Below, one piece after another: positions 35,911 through 46,012 of a DNA stretch of 64,000 nt. The DNA comes from Vibrio litoralis DSM 17657 (GTDB taxonomy: Bacteria > Pseudomonadota > Gammaproteobacteria > Enterobacterales > Vibrionaceae). The position numbers were made by a program, and so were the translations under genes. Where the stretch lies: positions 62,001 to 126,000 of the forward strand of contig NZ_AUFZ01000016.1 in NCBI RefSeq assembly GCF_000426765.1, in the 5' to 3' direction. The notes below the pieces were generated by a model. The model made no database searches. It was not told where the DNA came from and was given only the letters and a program-made list of their open reading frames with translations. How positions within the stretch are numbered: position 1 is the stretch's first letter; every line of letters begins with the position of its first letter.

Positions 35911-36918
35911 TTACTTAGCGGCGGCTTTTGCTTCGGCTACCCAAGCATCAAATTGCTTCTGGTGTGCTTTGATCCAGCCATTGGTATGTGCTTCGATATC
36001 TTCATATTTATTTTGACCATTACGCATCATTAAATTCTCAGCACTGATGTCATTAATGTTTAACTTTATGATAGAAAAAAGTTTTGCCGCAGGTGGGTTT
36101 TCTTTTGCGAACTGTTTGTTAGCAACAATATGAATGCTATTCATTTGGAAGCCATAATTTTTACCATTTGGTAATGTGGTATCTATGCCACTACGTTCAC
36201 CGGGTAGTGATGAATGAGGAACTTCTAGCCACACAACGTCTTTACCTGGAACCAATACGCCACTCACCCAATATGGTGTCCATGTGAAATATAAAATTGG
36301 CTTACCACTTTGGTAGCGAGCAATGGTATCGGCAATGATAGCCGCATAGCTGCCTTGATTATTATCGATAGCGTCTTCGAGGCCAAAGTCTTTCATTTGG
36401 TGATTAATTACTGTTTCACAGCCCCAGCCAGGGTTACAACCGGTCAAATCTGCCTTACCGTTATCGTTGCTATCAAAAAGCTTAGCCAGTTCTGGATCTT
36501 TTAATTGGGCAATATTGGTGATGTTATATTTTTCGGCGGTTTTTTTGTCGATTAAATAACCTTGTGCAGCACCGGTAGAGTAGGTTCCTTGACGGAAGAA
36601 CTTTTCATCCCCGCCTGCTTGCTTGTATTTATCGGTATGTAATGGTTCCCAGTTTGAAGCAAGGAAAGTGGCATCGCCATTTGCAACTGAAGTATACGCA
36701 ACGTTGTAATCAACATTTTGTATTGGCTTAACGTCATAGCCGAGTTCTTCTAAGGCTTTATTCACTAACAGAGTTTGAAAGGTTTCTTCTGCAATGGTGG
36801 ACTGGACAGGTTGTACGGTTACTCCTTCGCCTGGTAAAGACTCAGCATTTACGGTTAATGAAGCAGTCGACGCCAATAAAGTTGTAGCAAGTAAGGTTTT
36901 CATCCGTGTTGTTTTCAT
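35911..36918 (-). CDS. proX: Glycine betaine/proline ABC binding protein ProX, first copy
   Basis: Periplasmic binding protein of the ProU system, about 335 residues from the start I choose (ATG 36918, spaced seven bases from AGGTGAT; the ATG at 36921 is equally possible). Signal peptide [17 protein letters not shown]. All three cage tryptophans are present, and the middle loop is CNPGWGCE, with the disulfide cysteines of E. coli ProX intact. Strong similarity to the second copy points to a tandem duplication. Downstream of proW with an 87-base gap holding a small hairpin. Confidence 0.93.
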   Translation of the reverse strand: MKTTRMKTLLATTLLASTASLTVNAESLPGEGVTVQPVQSTIAEETFQTLLVNKALEELGYDVKPIQNVDYNVAYTSVANGDATFLASNWEPLHTDKYKQAGGDEKFFRQGTYSTGAAQGYLIDKKTAEKYNITNIAQLKDPELAKLFDSNDNGKADLTGCNPGWGCETVINHQMKDFGLEDAIDNNQGSYAAIIADTIARYQSGKPILYFTWTPYWVSGVLVPGKDVVWLEVPHSSLPGERSGIDTTLPNGKNYGFQMNSIHIVANKQFAKENPPAAKLFSIIKLNINDISAENLMMRNGQNKYEDIEAHTNGWIKAHQKQFDAWVAEAKAAAK

Positions 36919-37005
36919 CATATCACCTGTTTTTTCTTTTTTACGCTTATTTGTGAACGCTGGAACATTCATTGCTCCAGCGGTGGAGCTGAACTTGAGT
37001 CGGGA

Positions 37006-38106
37006 TTAAGAAGCCTTAATATCATCAGACTTGCTTGGTTTCCCTTTGGTTAATCGATACACCAGTAATGCTGGGCCAGTTTCATACCAGCGGGTTTTTT
37101 TATCGCGTGATGCGATGCCAATGGTTTGGGTTAGGCGGTCTAACAAGATGGCAAGGATCACAATCCCTAAACCACCAACTGCGGCAAGACCCATGTCTAA
37201 TCGACCGATACCACGTAATACCATTTGACCTAAACCACCAACGGCAATCATTGATGCGATTACTACCATTGAAAGCGATAGCATTAAGGTTTGGTTCACA
37301 CCCGCCATAATGGTTGGCGTCGCCAGTGGTAGTTGAATTCGGTACAGCATTTGTTTCGGGCTGGCACCGAATGAGTGACCGGCTTCGATGAGCTCTTCGG
37401 GTACTTGTTGAATACCTAAAATAGTTAAACGCACGATTGGTGGCAGGGCGAAGATAATCGTCACCACTACGCCCGGGACGTTACCGATACCAAACAGCAT
37501 TACGATTGGCACTAGGTACACAAAGGCTGGTGTGGTTTGCATCGCATCAAGTATTGGCCTAATGACTTTGGCTGCAGATTGACTACGGGCCAACCATATT
37601 CCCATGGGGAGGCCGATTAATAAGCAGAAAAAGACCGAGGTGAGAACCAGAGCCAATGTCACCATCGCCTCTGACCAAGCACCAATAAAGCCAATAATGG
37701 CCAGCGATACTAACGTTGCAAAGCCCATTTTTTTGCCGGCAAGTTGCCAAGCGATTAGCACGAGTAACGCGATCATGATTAGCGATGGTGTTGATACCAA
37801 GGCGGTTTGAAATGAGGTCAAAATAAAATCAATAGGAACTCGAATTGCCTGGAAGACAGGGCGACCATGCATAACTAGCCAGTTAAGACCACTTTCAACC
37901 CAGTGATCGAATGGGATCACCGCATCTTTAAACGGGTGAGCCCAATCAATAGGTTGATCTATTGGTTGAGTTGGCGCATTACTCAGCCATGAGCTGGTAC
38001 TTTCAGCAGAGCTGGCGGTTGACCAAGGATCACTTGATGTGGTTGAGGCAGCTGAAGCCCATGGATCAGCGGCTTGCGCTGCACTTACGGTTGTTTCAGT
38101 TGTCAT
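37006..38106 (-). CDS. proW: Glycine betaine/proline ABC transporter permease ProW
   Basis: A 366-residue inner-membrane permease of ProU. The first roughly 90 residues are a soluble Ser/Thr/Ala/Trp-rich tail, then the binding-protein-dependent transport domain with about seven helices and the EAA loop [33 protein letters not shown] region (about 245-270), which contacts ProV. Starts five bases after the proV stop, in the standard proV-proW-proX order. Confidence 0.95.
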   Translation of the reverse strand: MTTETTVSAAQAADPWASAASTTSSDPWSTASSAESTSSWLSNAPTQPIDQPIDWAHPFKDAVIPFDHWVESGLNWLVMHGRPVFQAIRVPIDFILTSFQTALVSTPSLIMIALLVLIAWQLAGKKMGFATLVSLAIIGFIGAWSEAMVTLALVLTSVFFCLLIGLPMGIWLARSQSAAKVIRPILDAMQTTPAFVYLVPIVMLFGIGNVPGVVVTIIFALPPIVRLTILGIQQVPEELIEAGHSFGASPKQMLYRIQLPLATPTIMAGVNQTLMLSLSMVVIASMIAVGGLGQMVLRGIGRLDMGLAAVGGLGIVILAILLDRLTQTIGIASRDKKTRWYETGPALLVYRLTKGKPSKSDDIKAS

Positions 38107-38111
38107 AATAA

Positions 38112-39299
38112 TTACTCTCTATCTAAAGTTTGAAGCAGACGGGTTTTGGTAATAACCCCGTGATATGTCCCGTCGTCATCGATTACAGGCACCGCATAAG
38201 GTACTTCAGCAACTTGGCTGATCAGTTCGCTAACTGGGGTATCAGCATGTAAAGAAAGGGTGCCTTCTAATAGCGCAGAGCTGAGAGGACGTTTTTCTTT
38301 GTAGGCTGCTTTTAGAGAGTCTTGTGACACTATTCCTGAGTATTTATTGGCTTTATCAACCACCACACCATAATCGCGGTCATGATCCGATAGAATTTGC
38401 ATTGCGGCTGCAGGGCCATCGGTCTCACCTTTTTTAAATACCGCGGCAGGTTTTTTACGTGCAATATCTTTGGCGGAATAAACATCAGCAACGTTTACAC
38501 CACTAAAGAAAGATTCTACGTAGTCATTGGCTGGATTTTGCAGTATTTCATCGGGCGTACCGACTTGTACCACCACGCCGTTTTGCATAATGGCAATACG
38601 ATCACCAATGCGCATTGCTTCATCTAAATCATGCGAGATAAAGACAATAGTGCGTCGGTCATCATTTTGTAGACGAATAAGCTCATCTTGCATTTCAGTA
38701 CGGATCAGGGGATCGAGCGCTGAGAAGGCTTCATCCATTAATAGAATATCTGGATCGGTTGCTAATGCGCGAGCAAGGCCAACACGTTGCTTCATACCAC
38801 CAGATAATTCATCAGGGTAGGATTCACATTGGCTTTCTAAACCTACTCGTGCCAGTGCGTTACGTGCGGCATCATTACGTTTATCCAAATCAACGCCGGC
38901 AAGTTCTAAGCCAAAGGCCGCGTTTTCTATCACGCTCATGTGAGGCATTAGGGCGAAGTTTTGGAAAACCATACTGATATTGTTGCGTCGAACATTACGT
39001 AATTCTTCATCAGAAATAACCGCAATGTCTTTACCGTTTAAATAAACATGGCCGCGAGTCGGCTCAATTAAACGGTTTAATAGTCGAACTAAGGTGGATT
39101 TACCTGAGCCAGAAAGGCCCATGATGACGAATATTTCTCCTTCATTAATCGAAAGTGAAACATCTTTTACCCCAACAGTGAGGCCAGTTTTTTCAAAAAT
39201 TTCATCTTTATCTAAACCTTTATCGATGAGAGTAAAGGCTTCATCGGGTGTTTCGCCAAACACTTTATAGAGGTTTTTTACTTCTAATTTCGTTGTCAT
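38112..39299 (-). CDS. proV: Glycine betaine/proline ABC ATPase ProV
   Basis: A 395-residue ATPase energising uptake of glycine betaine and proline betaine. Walker [10 protein letters not shown] (about residue 59), signature [16 protein letters not shown] (about 160), Walker [14 protein letters not shown] (about 185). The C-terminal third holds tandem CBS domains (ending [20 protein letters not shown] and ITKTRL), which in OpuA sense ionic strength. First gene of the minus-strand operon. Its upstream region has two adjacent palindromes at 39357-39390. Confidence 0.96.
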   Translation of the reverse strand: MTTKLEVKNLYKVFGETPDEAFTLIDKGLDKDEIFEKTGLTVGVKDVSLSINEGEIFVIMGLSGSGKSTLVRLLNRLIEPTRGHVYLNGKDIAVISDEELRNVRRNNISMVFQNFALMPHMSVIENAAFGLELAGVDLDKRNDAARNALARVGLESQCESYPDELSGGMKQRVGLARALATDPDILLMDEAFSALDPLIRTEMQDELIRLQNDDRRTIVFISHDLDEAMRIGDRIAIMQNGVVVQVGTPDEILQNPANDYVESFFSGVNVADVYSAKDIARKKPAAVFKKGETDGPAAAMQILSDHDRDYGVVVDKANKYSGIVSQDSLKAAYKEKRPLSSALLEGTLSLHADTPVSELISQVAEVPYAVPVIDDDGTYHGVITKTRLLQTLDRE

Positions 39300-39726
39300 T
39301 CTTTAGCATCCTTGGCTAGTTTTTTACAAAACCAAAACATCTAATGTCTTGTAAACTGTTTAGTACCCTAAACAATTTGTCATGAAATTGCAAAAGTTAG
39401 ACAGTGCGCACAAGTTGCTGTAATTAACAAAATTATTATTTCTATGGGCTTTTTTGTATTGGTTTGAAGGTGAGGTTGATAAGGGTAAATATTTGAAGTG
39501 TAAAGGTTATGTTTGAGTTTAGAATTCGATACGAACAAGATATTTGCCCTTGAAATGGTTAGGTTGGGATTATTTATGAGAAATATGATTCAGATATTGG
39601 AAGGTGGGTATACTAATACTTTTATCAATCCGTTATTCTTCCATCAAATTCTTTTGGCCTAATGAATATTTCTTTGGGTTTTAAATGTTTTGTTTTTCTT
39701 TAAATTATTCACTAGGAGCAATAGTC
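39300..39726. other. proV/ridA intergenic region (427 bp)
   Basis: Divergent promoter region for the proU operon and ridA, AT-rich, with no convincing ORF. Besides the two palindromes at 39357-39390, nothing further stands out. Confidence 0.6.
39357..39390. promoter_or_regulatory. Two adjoining 18-bp palindromes upstream of proV
   Basis: TGTTTAG-TACC-CTAAACA (39357-39374) and CAATTT-GTCATG-AAATTG (39373-39390) are both perfect inverted repeats and share two bases; centres are 16 bp apart. They begin about 58 bases before the proV start, where a promoter operator would lie. The regulator is unknown; CosR-type MarR proteins repress proU in Vibrio, so that is a natural candidate. Confidence 0.55.
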
Positions 39727-40083
39727 ATGGGCACAATTCAGCGCCAGCAAACCAATCAACGAATGAGTAAAATTGTTGTGCATAACGAGACGGTTTATTT
39801 ATGTGGTCAAGTAGGTGTTGCTGGAACGAGTGTGGCGGAGCAAACCGCGGAAGCATTACGTCGTGTTGAAACCTTGCTGTCAGAAGCTGGATCCGATAAA
39901 CAACATGTACTACAAACCATCGTTTGGCTTGCAGATATGGCTGATTTTCAAGAAATGAATGCCGTTTGGGATGAATTTTTTGAAGAAGGTTTCGCACCAG
40001 TGCGTGCGTGTGGCGAAGCGAAATTGGCGCGTCCAGAATTAAAAGTGGAATTGATAGTCACTGCGGCATTAAAGAAAGATTAA
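39727..40083 (+). CDS. RidA family protein (enamine/imine deaminase-like)
   Basis: A 118-residue YjgF/YER057c/UK114 member, the family that hydrolyses reactive enamines or imines. Visible: RMSKIVVHNETVYLCGQVG, EALRRVETLLSEAGSDKQHV and the C-terminal CGEAKLARPELKVELIVTA with the catalytic Arg equivalent after LA. The A-R-P-x-L-K-V-E motif is typical of the non-RidA (Rid2-Rid7) branches too. ATG 39727 follows AGGAG. Ends in a terminator shared with the chitinase gene. Confidence 0.9.
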   Translation: MGTIQRQQTNQRMSKIVVHNETVYLCGQVGVAGTSVAEQTAEALRRVETLLSEAGSDKQHVLQTIVWLADMADFQEMNAVWDEFFEEGFAPVRACGEAKLARPELKVELIVTAALKKD

Positions 40084-40118
40084 ACCTCTCCTTTTTAACT
40101 AACTAGGTTATAAAAATA

Positions 40119-40154
40119 AAAACGCACGTCGATTTTGATATCGGTGTGCGTTTT
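40119..40154. terminator. Bidirectional terminator ridA / chitinase
   Basis: Stem with AAAACGCAC...GTGCGTTTT (40118-40126 with about 40146-40154) plus CGAT/ATCG inside, with G-T wobbles in the middle. A-run before and T-run after suit both strands; it separates convergent genes. Confidence 0.75.
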
Positions 40155-40183
40155 ACTTTGGTTTTATCTATTCGCGTTTAAGC

Positions 40184-43100
40184 TTATAGAGTACAGACTT
40201 TTGTCCAGTCAGCGTTGTTACCCGGCTCTGATGATGTCCACCAGTTAGCTTGGTATACCACACTGTCGTTGATGACTTTATCACCTTGGTTAGCGTGGCT
40301 TGGGGTGCCTTGCCAGTCGGTTTGAGGGAAGTCAGGGTAGGTAACCAGTCCTGCGCTATCACAAGTTCCGTCACCGTTGCCATTATCTCCGCCACCTGTG
40401 CTTGATGAAATATCACCTAAAGGCAGTTCTGGATTCTCAAACTTAAAGCCGTAGTCCACACCATTAATATTTACGGTGTAGTTGGCTGGGCCCGAAATTG
40501 GTAAGTAGTACACCATATCCAATTCATAAGACTCGCCAGCTGGTAGGACTTTCCAAGAAGGAAGTGTGAAGGCAACGCGATGCATGTCGCCATCTAAGCC
40601 TCCAATGTTATCCGCACGGCTATGACCTGAGCTAATCACCGCTAAACCGCCACCAGATTGGTCTTTGGCATTATCTGGTGCAGAAGTTGGAATATCGAAT
40701 TGGAATTCGGTTCCACCTGGCAGATCTTGACCCGTGTTGTTGGTAAAGGTGATTTTCGGATTTACAGGGAAGTTTTGGTCACCCACTTTAAATCCACCAA
40801 TGCTGACTGAAATATCCACTACTTGGTCAGGCATTGCTCCAGTTGCCACTTTGTTGCCGTAAGGCGCTGCTGACTTAAACTCATCATAGATGGTCTTGGT
40901 CATGGTGTTACCCATGTGGTATTCACCGTTGCCAGATGCACACGCTTGCTCCGTTGGATCAACACTTGTACGGTTGCTATTCTCATCAAGGACATAACAG
41001 CTGTAGTCACCCGCTAGTTCCCAGAACATGATACCGCCAATACCTTGGTCGATAACGTATTGCGCTTTGGTGGTGATGGATTCTTTATCTTCAGTTGATA
41101 GGAAGACTTGTTTCTCTGCGTTCCATAACCAAGGAGCAACCGCCACTTCATCGTAATGACGAGTATAAGTACCGGTTAGTGCATCGGTTGGATCGTTTTG
41201 TGGATCTAAACCATAAGCATCAGCGTAAGAGCCCCAAATGCCTTTCTCTAGGTTTTTCGCATGCCACATTGGGTTTGAGCCTGCGCCCATTTCGTTGCCT
41301 TTCGGATCAGTATCGTGCCACATGTTGTCGATACCAATTGCGCCATGACCACAGTTGTTTTTCTCACCTTCACCGGTACCTTCTGAACATTCAGATTGGT
41401 TCGGTAGTGCAGCACGACCCCATAGGCCGTTATCGCCACCAGTGACGCCTTGCCAACCACGGGTGTAATAAGGAACACCAATATTGATTCGACCAGCAGG
41501 CATAGAACCACGGAAGTAATGGTAAGCCCAGTCAGTATTTAGGTAGCCGATACCACCGTAAGCGGCAGTTCCGTAAACATTCCATTGTGCAAGCTCAGAA
41601 TCTTTACCTGTGTCGTATAGCGCAGCATTGTGACCAACGTGATCATTCCAAGCACCATGTAAGTCGTAAGTCATGATGTTGACGTAATCGAGGTATTTAG
41701 TGACATCAAAGGTTTCCATACCACGTAGTAGGTAGCCAGATGATGGCGCTGCAATGGTTAACATGTAGTAGTTATCGTCTGCTTCTGATGCGCGGTCGAC
41801 TTTCTCACGTAAAACTTTCATCAGCTCTTGGTATGATGCCCATAAGTGCTCGCGGCGTGGTTCCATAAAGTCTTTATCGTATGGGTTACCGGCACCAGCC
41901 ATTGAGGTTGGATATTCGTAATCAATATCTAAACCATCAAATTTGTATTTACGCATTAATTCAACAGCAGAATCGGCAAATTTTTCAATCGCAGCATGGT
42001 TGATAGAGCCATCGGCATTGGTGGTCATGGTGTAGAAACCACCGTCAGCAACACGTGAACCGTCAGTCGCAAAGTGACCACCCGTTTCCGCCCAACCACC
42101 AATCGAGATTAAGGTTTTCACGCCATAACGTTCTTTATAAGTCGCAAGCGCACCAAAGTGACCTTTAAACCCTAGCTCAGGATCAACATCGACATCCGGC
42201 CAAGTTTTACCTACCGCGGCATTTTCAGGATCGTTAACGTCACCAATATTAACGTTACCGTCAGAGCCAATGCTGACAAACGCGTAGTTAATGTGAGTTA
42301 ATTGTTCCCAAGGAATATCTTTGACTAGGTAAGCCGCTTGATCGTTATCGCCCGAGCGCCAGCTAGTGAAGTAACCGATAACACGACGAGGGTGATCGGC
42401 CCCCATTAATTCGCGGCCTTCTTCATCGTAAGCATTACAGTAAGGCACATTCACGCCTTCGGTTTGATATAGACCATCTGGGTGACAAGTTGCAGCAACC
42501 GGTTGATCGCTTGTGACTTGTAAGCTTGCCGCAGCCGAGTCTGTGGTTGCGCCTTCATTATCGGTGGCTTTAGCAAAAACAGAAACAGAGCCAGTTTGAG
42601 TCGTCGTGTAGTTAAGAGTGTATGGAGAAGAGGCGACGGTTCCAACTAGGCTGCCACCAACATAAAAGTCGACTTTATCAACGGTGCCATCTGAGTCTGC
42701 GGCAGTAGCGGTTAATGTGACCACTTCACCTAAGGTTACGCTGCTGCTAGAAAGTGCAACAGAAACACTTGGTTCTTGGTTAGCGTCAGTTTGTGAAGCT
42801 TGTACTTCGAGAGATACTGAGCTTGTTGAGCTATTTGTGCCTTCATTATCATAAGCAATAGAACTAAAAGTATGTGAACCTGGAGTTGCAGTCCAAGTTG
42901 CTGAATAAGGTGCGCTAGTAGATTGAGTCACTACAGTTCCATCGACGAGAAAGTCAACTCGTGCCACGCTTCCATCAGAGTCGGCAGCGTTTGCGGTTAG
43001 TGTTACCACATCGCCTTCGATGATTTGTGCATCAGAAGCGGGCGAAGTGAGATCAACCGTTGGAGCTTCATTGGTCACAACATCAGAGCTACAAGCATCT

Positions 43101-43345
43101 ACCAGTGTCCAAGCTCCCCATTCGCCAGAATCTTTCGGGCTATTACCTTGTGTCCAATATTTTGCATTATAGGCATTATTATCTTGTTGTACTTGGTCGC
43201 CGCCATTATAAACCGTACCGGCATCCCAAGAGTCTAATGATCCGCAATCGACAGCGGCGTAGCTGTTAAACGCCATTAAGCATGAAGCAGTTAAAGCGCT
43301 TAGCCTAAAGGCATTCTTCCCTAAGCTATTTCGATTTATAGCCAT
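40184..43345 (-). CDS. Large modular secreted GH18 chitinase
   Basis: A 1053-residue chitinase. In order: signal peptide (1-31, ending NSYA); an N-terminal CBM5/12-type chitin-binding module (about 33-85, [14 protein letters not shown] and [11 protein letters not shown]); two Ig/Big-like repeats (about 93-185 and 192-283, both with DSDG-V--VDF-V-G pattern); a GH18 barrel (about 315-830) with catalytic [10 protein letters not shown] at about 466-475; a ChiC-type domain (about 850-1000); and a second CBM5/12-like module at the end ([20 protein letters not shown]). It should hydrolyse insoluble chitin outside the cell. The start follows AAGGAT. No partner gene is adjacent. Confidence 0.93.
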   Translation of the reverse strand: MAINRNSLGKNAFRLSALTASCLMAFNSYAAVDCGSLDSWDAGTVYNGGDQVQQDNNAYNAKYWTQGNSPKDSGEWGAWTLVDACSSDVVTNEAPTVDLTSPASDAQIIEGDVVTLTANAADSDGSVARVDFLVDGTVVTQSTSAPYSATWTATPGSHTFSSIAYDNEGTNSSTSSVSLEVQASQTDANQEPSVSVALSSSSVTLGEVVTLTATAADSDGTVDKVDFYVGGSLVGTVASSPYTLNYTTTQTGSVSVFAKATDNEGATTDSAAASLQVTSDQPVAATCHPDGLYQTEGVNVPYCNAYDEEGRELMGADHPRRVIGYFTSWRSGDNDQAAYLVKDIPWEQLTHINYAFVSIGSDGNVNIGDVNDPENAAVGKTWPDVDVDPELGFKGHFGALATYKERYGVKTLISIGGWAETGGHFATDGSRVADGGFYTMTTNADGSINHAAIEKFADSAVELMRKYKFDGLDIDYEYPTSMAGAGNPYDKDFMEPRREHLWASYQELMKVLREKVDRASEADDNYYMLTIAAPSSGYLLRGMETFDVTKYLDYVNIMTYDLHGAWNDHVGHNAALYDTGKDSELAQWNVYGTAAYGGIGYLNTDWAYHYFRGSMPAGRINIGVPYYTRGWQGVTGGDNGLWGRAALPNQSECSEGTGEGEKNNCGHGAIGIDNMWHDTDPKGNEMGAGSNPMWHAKNLEKGIWGSYADAYGLDPQNDPTDALTGTYTRHYDEVAVAPWLWNAEKQVFLSTEDKESITTKAQYVIDQGIGGIMFWELAGDYSCYVLDENSNRTSVDPTEQACASGNGEYHMGNTMTKTIYDEFKSAAPYGNKVATGAMPDQVVDISVSIGGFKVGDQNFPVNPKITFTNNTGQDLPGGTEFQFDIPTSAPDNAKDQSGGGLAVISSGHSRADNIGGLDGDMHRVAFTLPSWKVLPAGESYELDMVYYLPISGPANYTVNINGVDYGFKFENPELPLGDISSSTGGGDNGNGDGTCDSAGLVTYPDFPQTDWQGTPSHANQGDKVINDSVVYQANWWTSSEPGNNADWTKVCTL

Positions 43346-44318
43346 AATTAATTATCCTTAACTTATTGTTATTAAATTAAATTTTCAACTTTACTAAAGG
43401 TGGGAGCTTTTATTCTCCTGCGAAATAACTGTAGGTTAAATGGCGTAACACACACTTAAATTTTGTGAGAATTCGATGACGACTCGAAAAATTCTCCAAG
43501 TTGTATGTAACAAGACATTGAAAATTGCATTTGATGACAAGTTTTGACTTATCCTGACATTTCTATTTTTTGTAATAAATTACTATTTAATCAATGTGTT
43601 AAAGTTAGGGTTATCGAAAGTCTGGCAATAAGTCTTGATAGAGTAAATGGGGTGGTCGGGGAGTGTTTTTTATTTTATATATAAATCAATAGTTAAGATT
43701 AACGCTCGAGAATTGAAAATATCTGCGAATACTGGTGGTTAATTTCTATATTGAAATATGTTAATTCAAAGCTTTTTAGGATGTTGAAGATAAAATGATG
43801 GATAGGGTTGTTTGTTTTTCGAACGGTTGAGTTTTGTTTTTACTGTTTGAGTGAAATGTAACCATATCTTGATGAGTCTCTATTAACGTGTTGTTATAAT
43901 AGGCTAATTTCGTTAAGTGTTGATTTTTTATTTTGTATTCATCTGGTGGCCATCGTGATGGGTTAGTCTTTGTCTTTATGGATGATATACGATATTTTAT
44001 ATTATTAAGATCAATATCTTGTCGTGAGTTTTACCATTATTACAGTGGGGGGAAGCATCGGTTGTGAATATGTAACTGATGAAAATTTATAGCTTTAATA
44101 AATAAATCACTTCGGTTGCACTTATGGCATAAATCTATACCCTTGGGCGGCTAAATTTCACTGCGCTTAGGCTTTATTCTATTTATTAGAGTTAATCCGC
44201 CAGCAGTTAAAGATACGCTGCCTGTTGGAAAGGATGACATCGGGTGTAAATACATCTTTGCAATGCAAAGCCTCTGTTTTTTAGCTTAGGTATGTTGGCA
44301 AAGAAAATTGGAGTCAGA
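43346..44318. other. Long chitinase/BCCT intergenic region (973 bp)
   Basis: Unusually long non-coding gap for this compact window. The left 750 bases are AT-rich with no ORF I can support; a TATAAT-like box lies near 43894. From about 44141 the sequence is more GC-balanced and forms a structured leader (separate entry). Confidence 0.55.
44146..44270 (+). ncRNA. Candidate structured leader RNA of BCCT transporter
   Basis: Possible three-way junction: P1 GGCGG/CCGCC (44146-44150 with 44197-44201), P2 CTAA/TTAG (44151-44154 with 44167-44170) stacked directly on it, P3 CTTTA/TAGAG (44172-44176 with 44187-44191). Then a hairpin CAGCAGT/AC-GCTG (44202-44220 area) and a stem-loop CTTTGC/GCAAAG (44256-44270 area) before a run of T at 44277-44282. 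Stems are short and no known riboswitch consensus is recognised, so this is a hypothesis only. Confidence 0.3.
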
Positions 44319-45899
44319 ATGTCTGATTTAACCAACTCGATAGAATCTCCCTCCGCAACTTATGATCCTGCAACTCAAGAACCTGTACCCACCTCAGACA
44401 AATTAGGTCTGAATAACCCTGTACTTTGGTATAGCGGTGGCTTTATTGCGCTTTTCGTTGTATTAGCGCTGTTCGATGGTGAAGTATTGTCTCACCTAGT
44501 GAATGTCGGTTTCGCTTGGTCGGTAAAAGTGTTTGGTCCATTTTGGCAAATTATACTGCTTCTTACTTTTCTTATTGGTTTAGCGCTCGCGATTGGACGT
44601 ACTGGTCGAGTCGTTCTGGGCGGTATTGATACCCCAGAGTTACCAAACTTTCGTTGGATGGCGATCTTGTTTTGTACTTTGCTGGCTGGTGGCGGTGTCT
44701 TTTGGGCGGCGGCTGAACCGATTGCTCACTTTGTGAGTGCGCCTCCGATTTATGGTACCACTGATAATGTCCAGCAACGTGCTATCAATGCGCTTTCTCA
44801 ATCCTTTTTGCATTGGGGCTTTTTAGCTTGGGCGATTGTCGGTAGTTTAACGACGATAGTGGTCATGCACTTACACTACGATAAAGGCCTACCGCTTAAA
44901 CCAAGAACCTTGCTTTACCCTGTACTGGGTGAACGGGCCCTAAAAGGCCACCTAGGTGCTTTGATTGACGCATGCTGTATTATCGCAGTCGCTGCGGGTA
45001 CGATTGGGCCGATTGGCTTTCTGGGCCTGCAAATTAGCTATGCACTGAACTTGTTATTTGCTGTGCCAGATGGCTTTACCACTCAAATGATCATCGTTTT
45101 ATTTGCGATTGTACTTTACACCTTATCGGCTCTAAGTGGCTTGGATAAAGGCATGCAAATGTTGAGTCGCTATAACGTGATTTTAGCCGCGGCATTGATG
45201 TTTTATATTTTGATCGTAGGACCAACTAACTTCATCTTTAATAGTTATATTCAAGGTGTAGGTACCATGATTGATAACTTCATCCCAATGGCGACCTATC
45301 GTGGTGATGAAGCTTGGCTGAGTGGCTGGACCATTTTCTTCTGGGGTTGGTTCTTAGGTTATGGCCCGATGATGGCGATCTTTATCGCACGTATTTCTCG
45401 TGGCCGCTCTATCCGAGAACTGATTGGCACCATTAGCGTGATCGCGCCTTTAGCTACCTGTTTCTGGTTTACTATCATCGGTGGTAGTGGCTTGGCGTTT
45501 GAAATTGCTAATCCAGGTAGTATCAGTGGGGCATTTGAAGGTTTTAATCTTCCAGGTGCACTATTTGCAATCACTCAACAATTCCCAATGCCAACCTTGG
45601 TTTCTATTTTGTTCATCGTTTTGACTACCGTGTTTATCATCACGACTGGCGATTCAATGACTTATACCATTAGCGTAGTGGTGAGTGGTGAAACGGAACC
45701 AAATGCCTTTATCCGTACTTTCTGGGGCGTAATGATGGGCGTGACTGCATTGATTCTGATTTCTCTAGGTTCTGGCGGGATTTCTGCGTTGCAATCTTTC
45801 ATAGTGATCACCGCAGTACCAGTATCGTTTATTTTACTGCCGTCTCTTTGGAACGCGCCAAAAATTGCGATGAAGATGGCGAAAGAGCAGGGCTTCTAG
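44319..45899 (+). CDS. BCCT family transporter, variant glycine motif
   Basis: A 526-residue, 12-helix betaine/choline/carnitine-type carrier. The family signature is clear: FFWGWFLGYGPMMAIFIARI and SRGRSIREL. In the substrate/Na+ helix the sequence is LLAGGGVFWAAAEPIAHF, where classical Na+-coupled members have GMGIGLxFWxxxEP; coupling or substrate may therefore differ. The start at ATG 44319 follows GGAG; ATG 44292 adds nine residues. It stands alone and ends in a strong terminator. Confidence 0.92.
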   Translation: MSDLTNSIESPSATYDPATQEPVPTSDKLGLNNPVLWYSGGFIALFVVLALFDGEVLSHLVNVGFAWSVKVFGPFWQIILLLTFLIGLALAIGRTGRVVLGGIDTPELPNFRWMAILFCTLLAGGGVFWAAAEPIAHFVSAPPIYGTTDNVQQRAINALSQSFLHWGFLAWAIVGSLTTIVVMHLHYDKGLPLKPRTLLYPVLGERALKGHLGALIDACCIIAVAAGTIGPIGFLGLQISYALNLLFAVPDGFTTQMIIVLFAIVLYTLSALSGLDKGMQMLSRYNVILAAALMFYILIVGPTNFIFNSYIQGVGTMIDNFIPMATYRGDEAWLSGWTIFFWGWFLGYGPMMAIFIARISRGRSIRELIGTISVIAPLATCFWFTIIGGSGLAFEIANPGSISGAFEGFNLPGALFAITQQFPMPTLVSILFIVLTTVFIITTGDSMTYTISVVVSGETEPNAFIRTFWGVMMGVTALILISLGSGGISALQSFIVITAVPVSFILLPSLWNAPKIAMKMAKEQGF

Positions 45900-45926
45900 T
45901 CTAAGTCGGTTTAATCTTTCGATATT

Positions 45927-45966
45927 AAAAATGCCAGTCAGAGTTGATTCTCTGACTGGCATTTTT
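45927..45966. terminator. Bidirectional terminator after BCCT gene
   Basis: Perfect 16-bp inverted repeat (45927-45942 with 45951-45966, 8-nt loop) ending in T-run on the plus strand and A-run on the other side. Lies between convergent BCCT and pyrC genes. Confidence 0.9.
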
Positions 45967-45992
45967 GTTTTAACTTGTCTTCTGGGAGCTTC
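45965..45992. repeat. Fragment related to the 15374-15638 repeat
   Basis: Matches positions 15490-15517 at 24 of 28 bases (TTGTTTTAACTTG and GGGAGCTTC being exact). A short relic or an independent partial copy; it may also be chance given the short length. Confidence 0.35.
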
Positions 45993-46012
45993 CTCTTGGA
46001 GTCAGTTGGGGA

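Noticed and set aside
44230..44300. Resemblance to a cyclic-di-GMP (GEMM-I) riboswitch, from the string GCAAAGCC and a following GGTA
   Set aside because: The GNRA tetraloop stem and the GGTAGGTAGCGGGG-like segment are missing, so only an 8-base coincidence remains.
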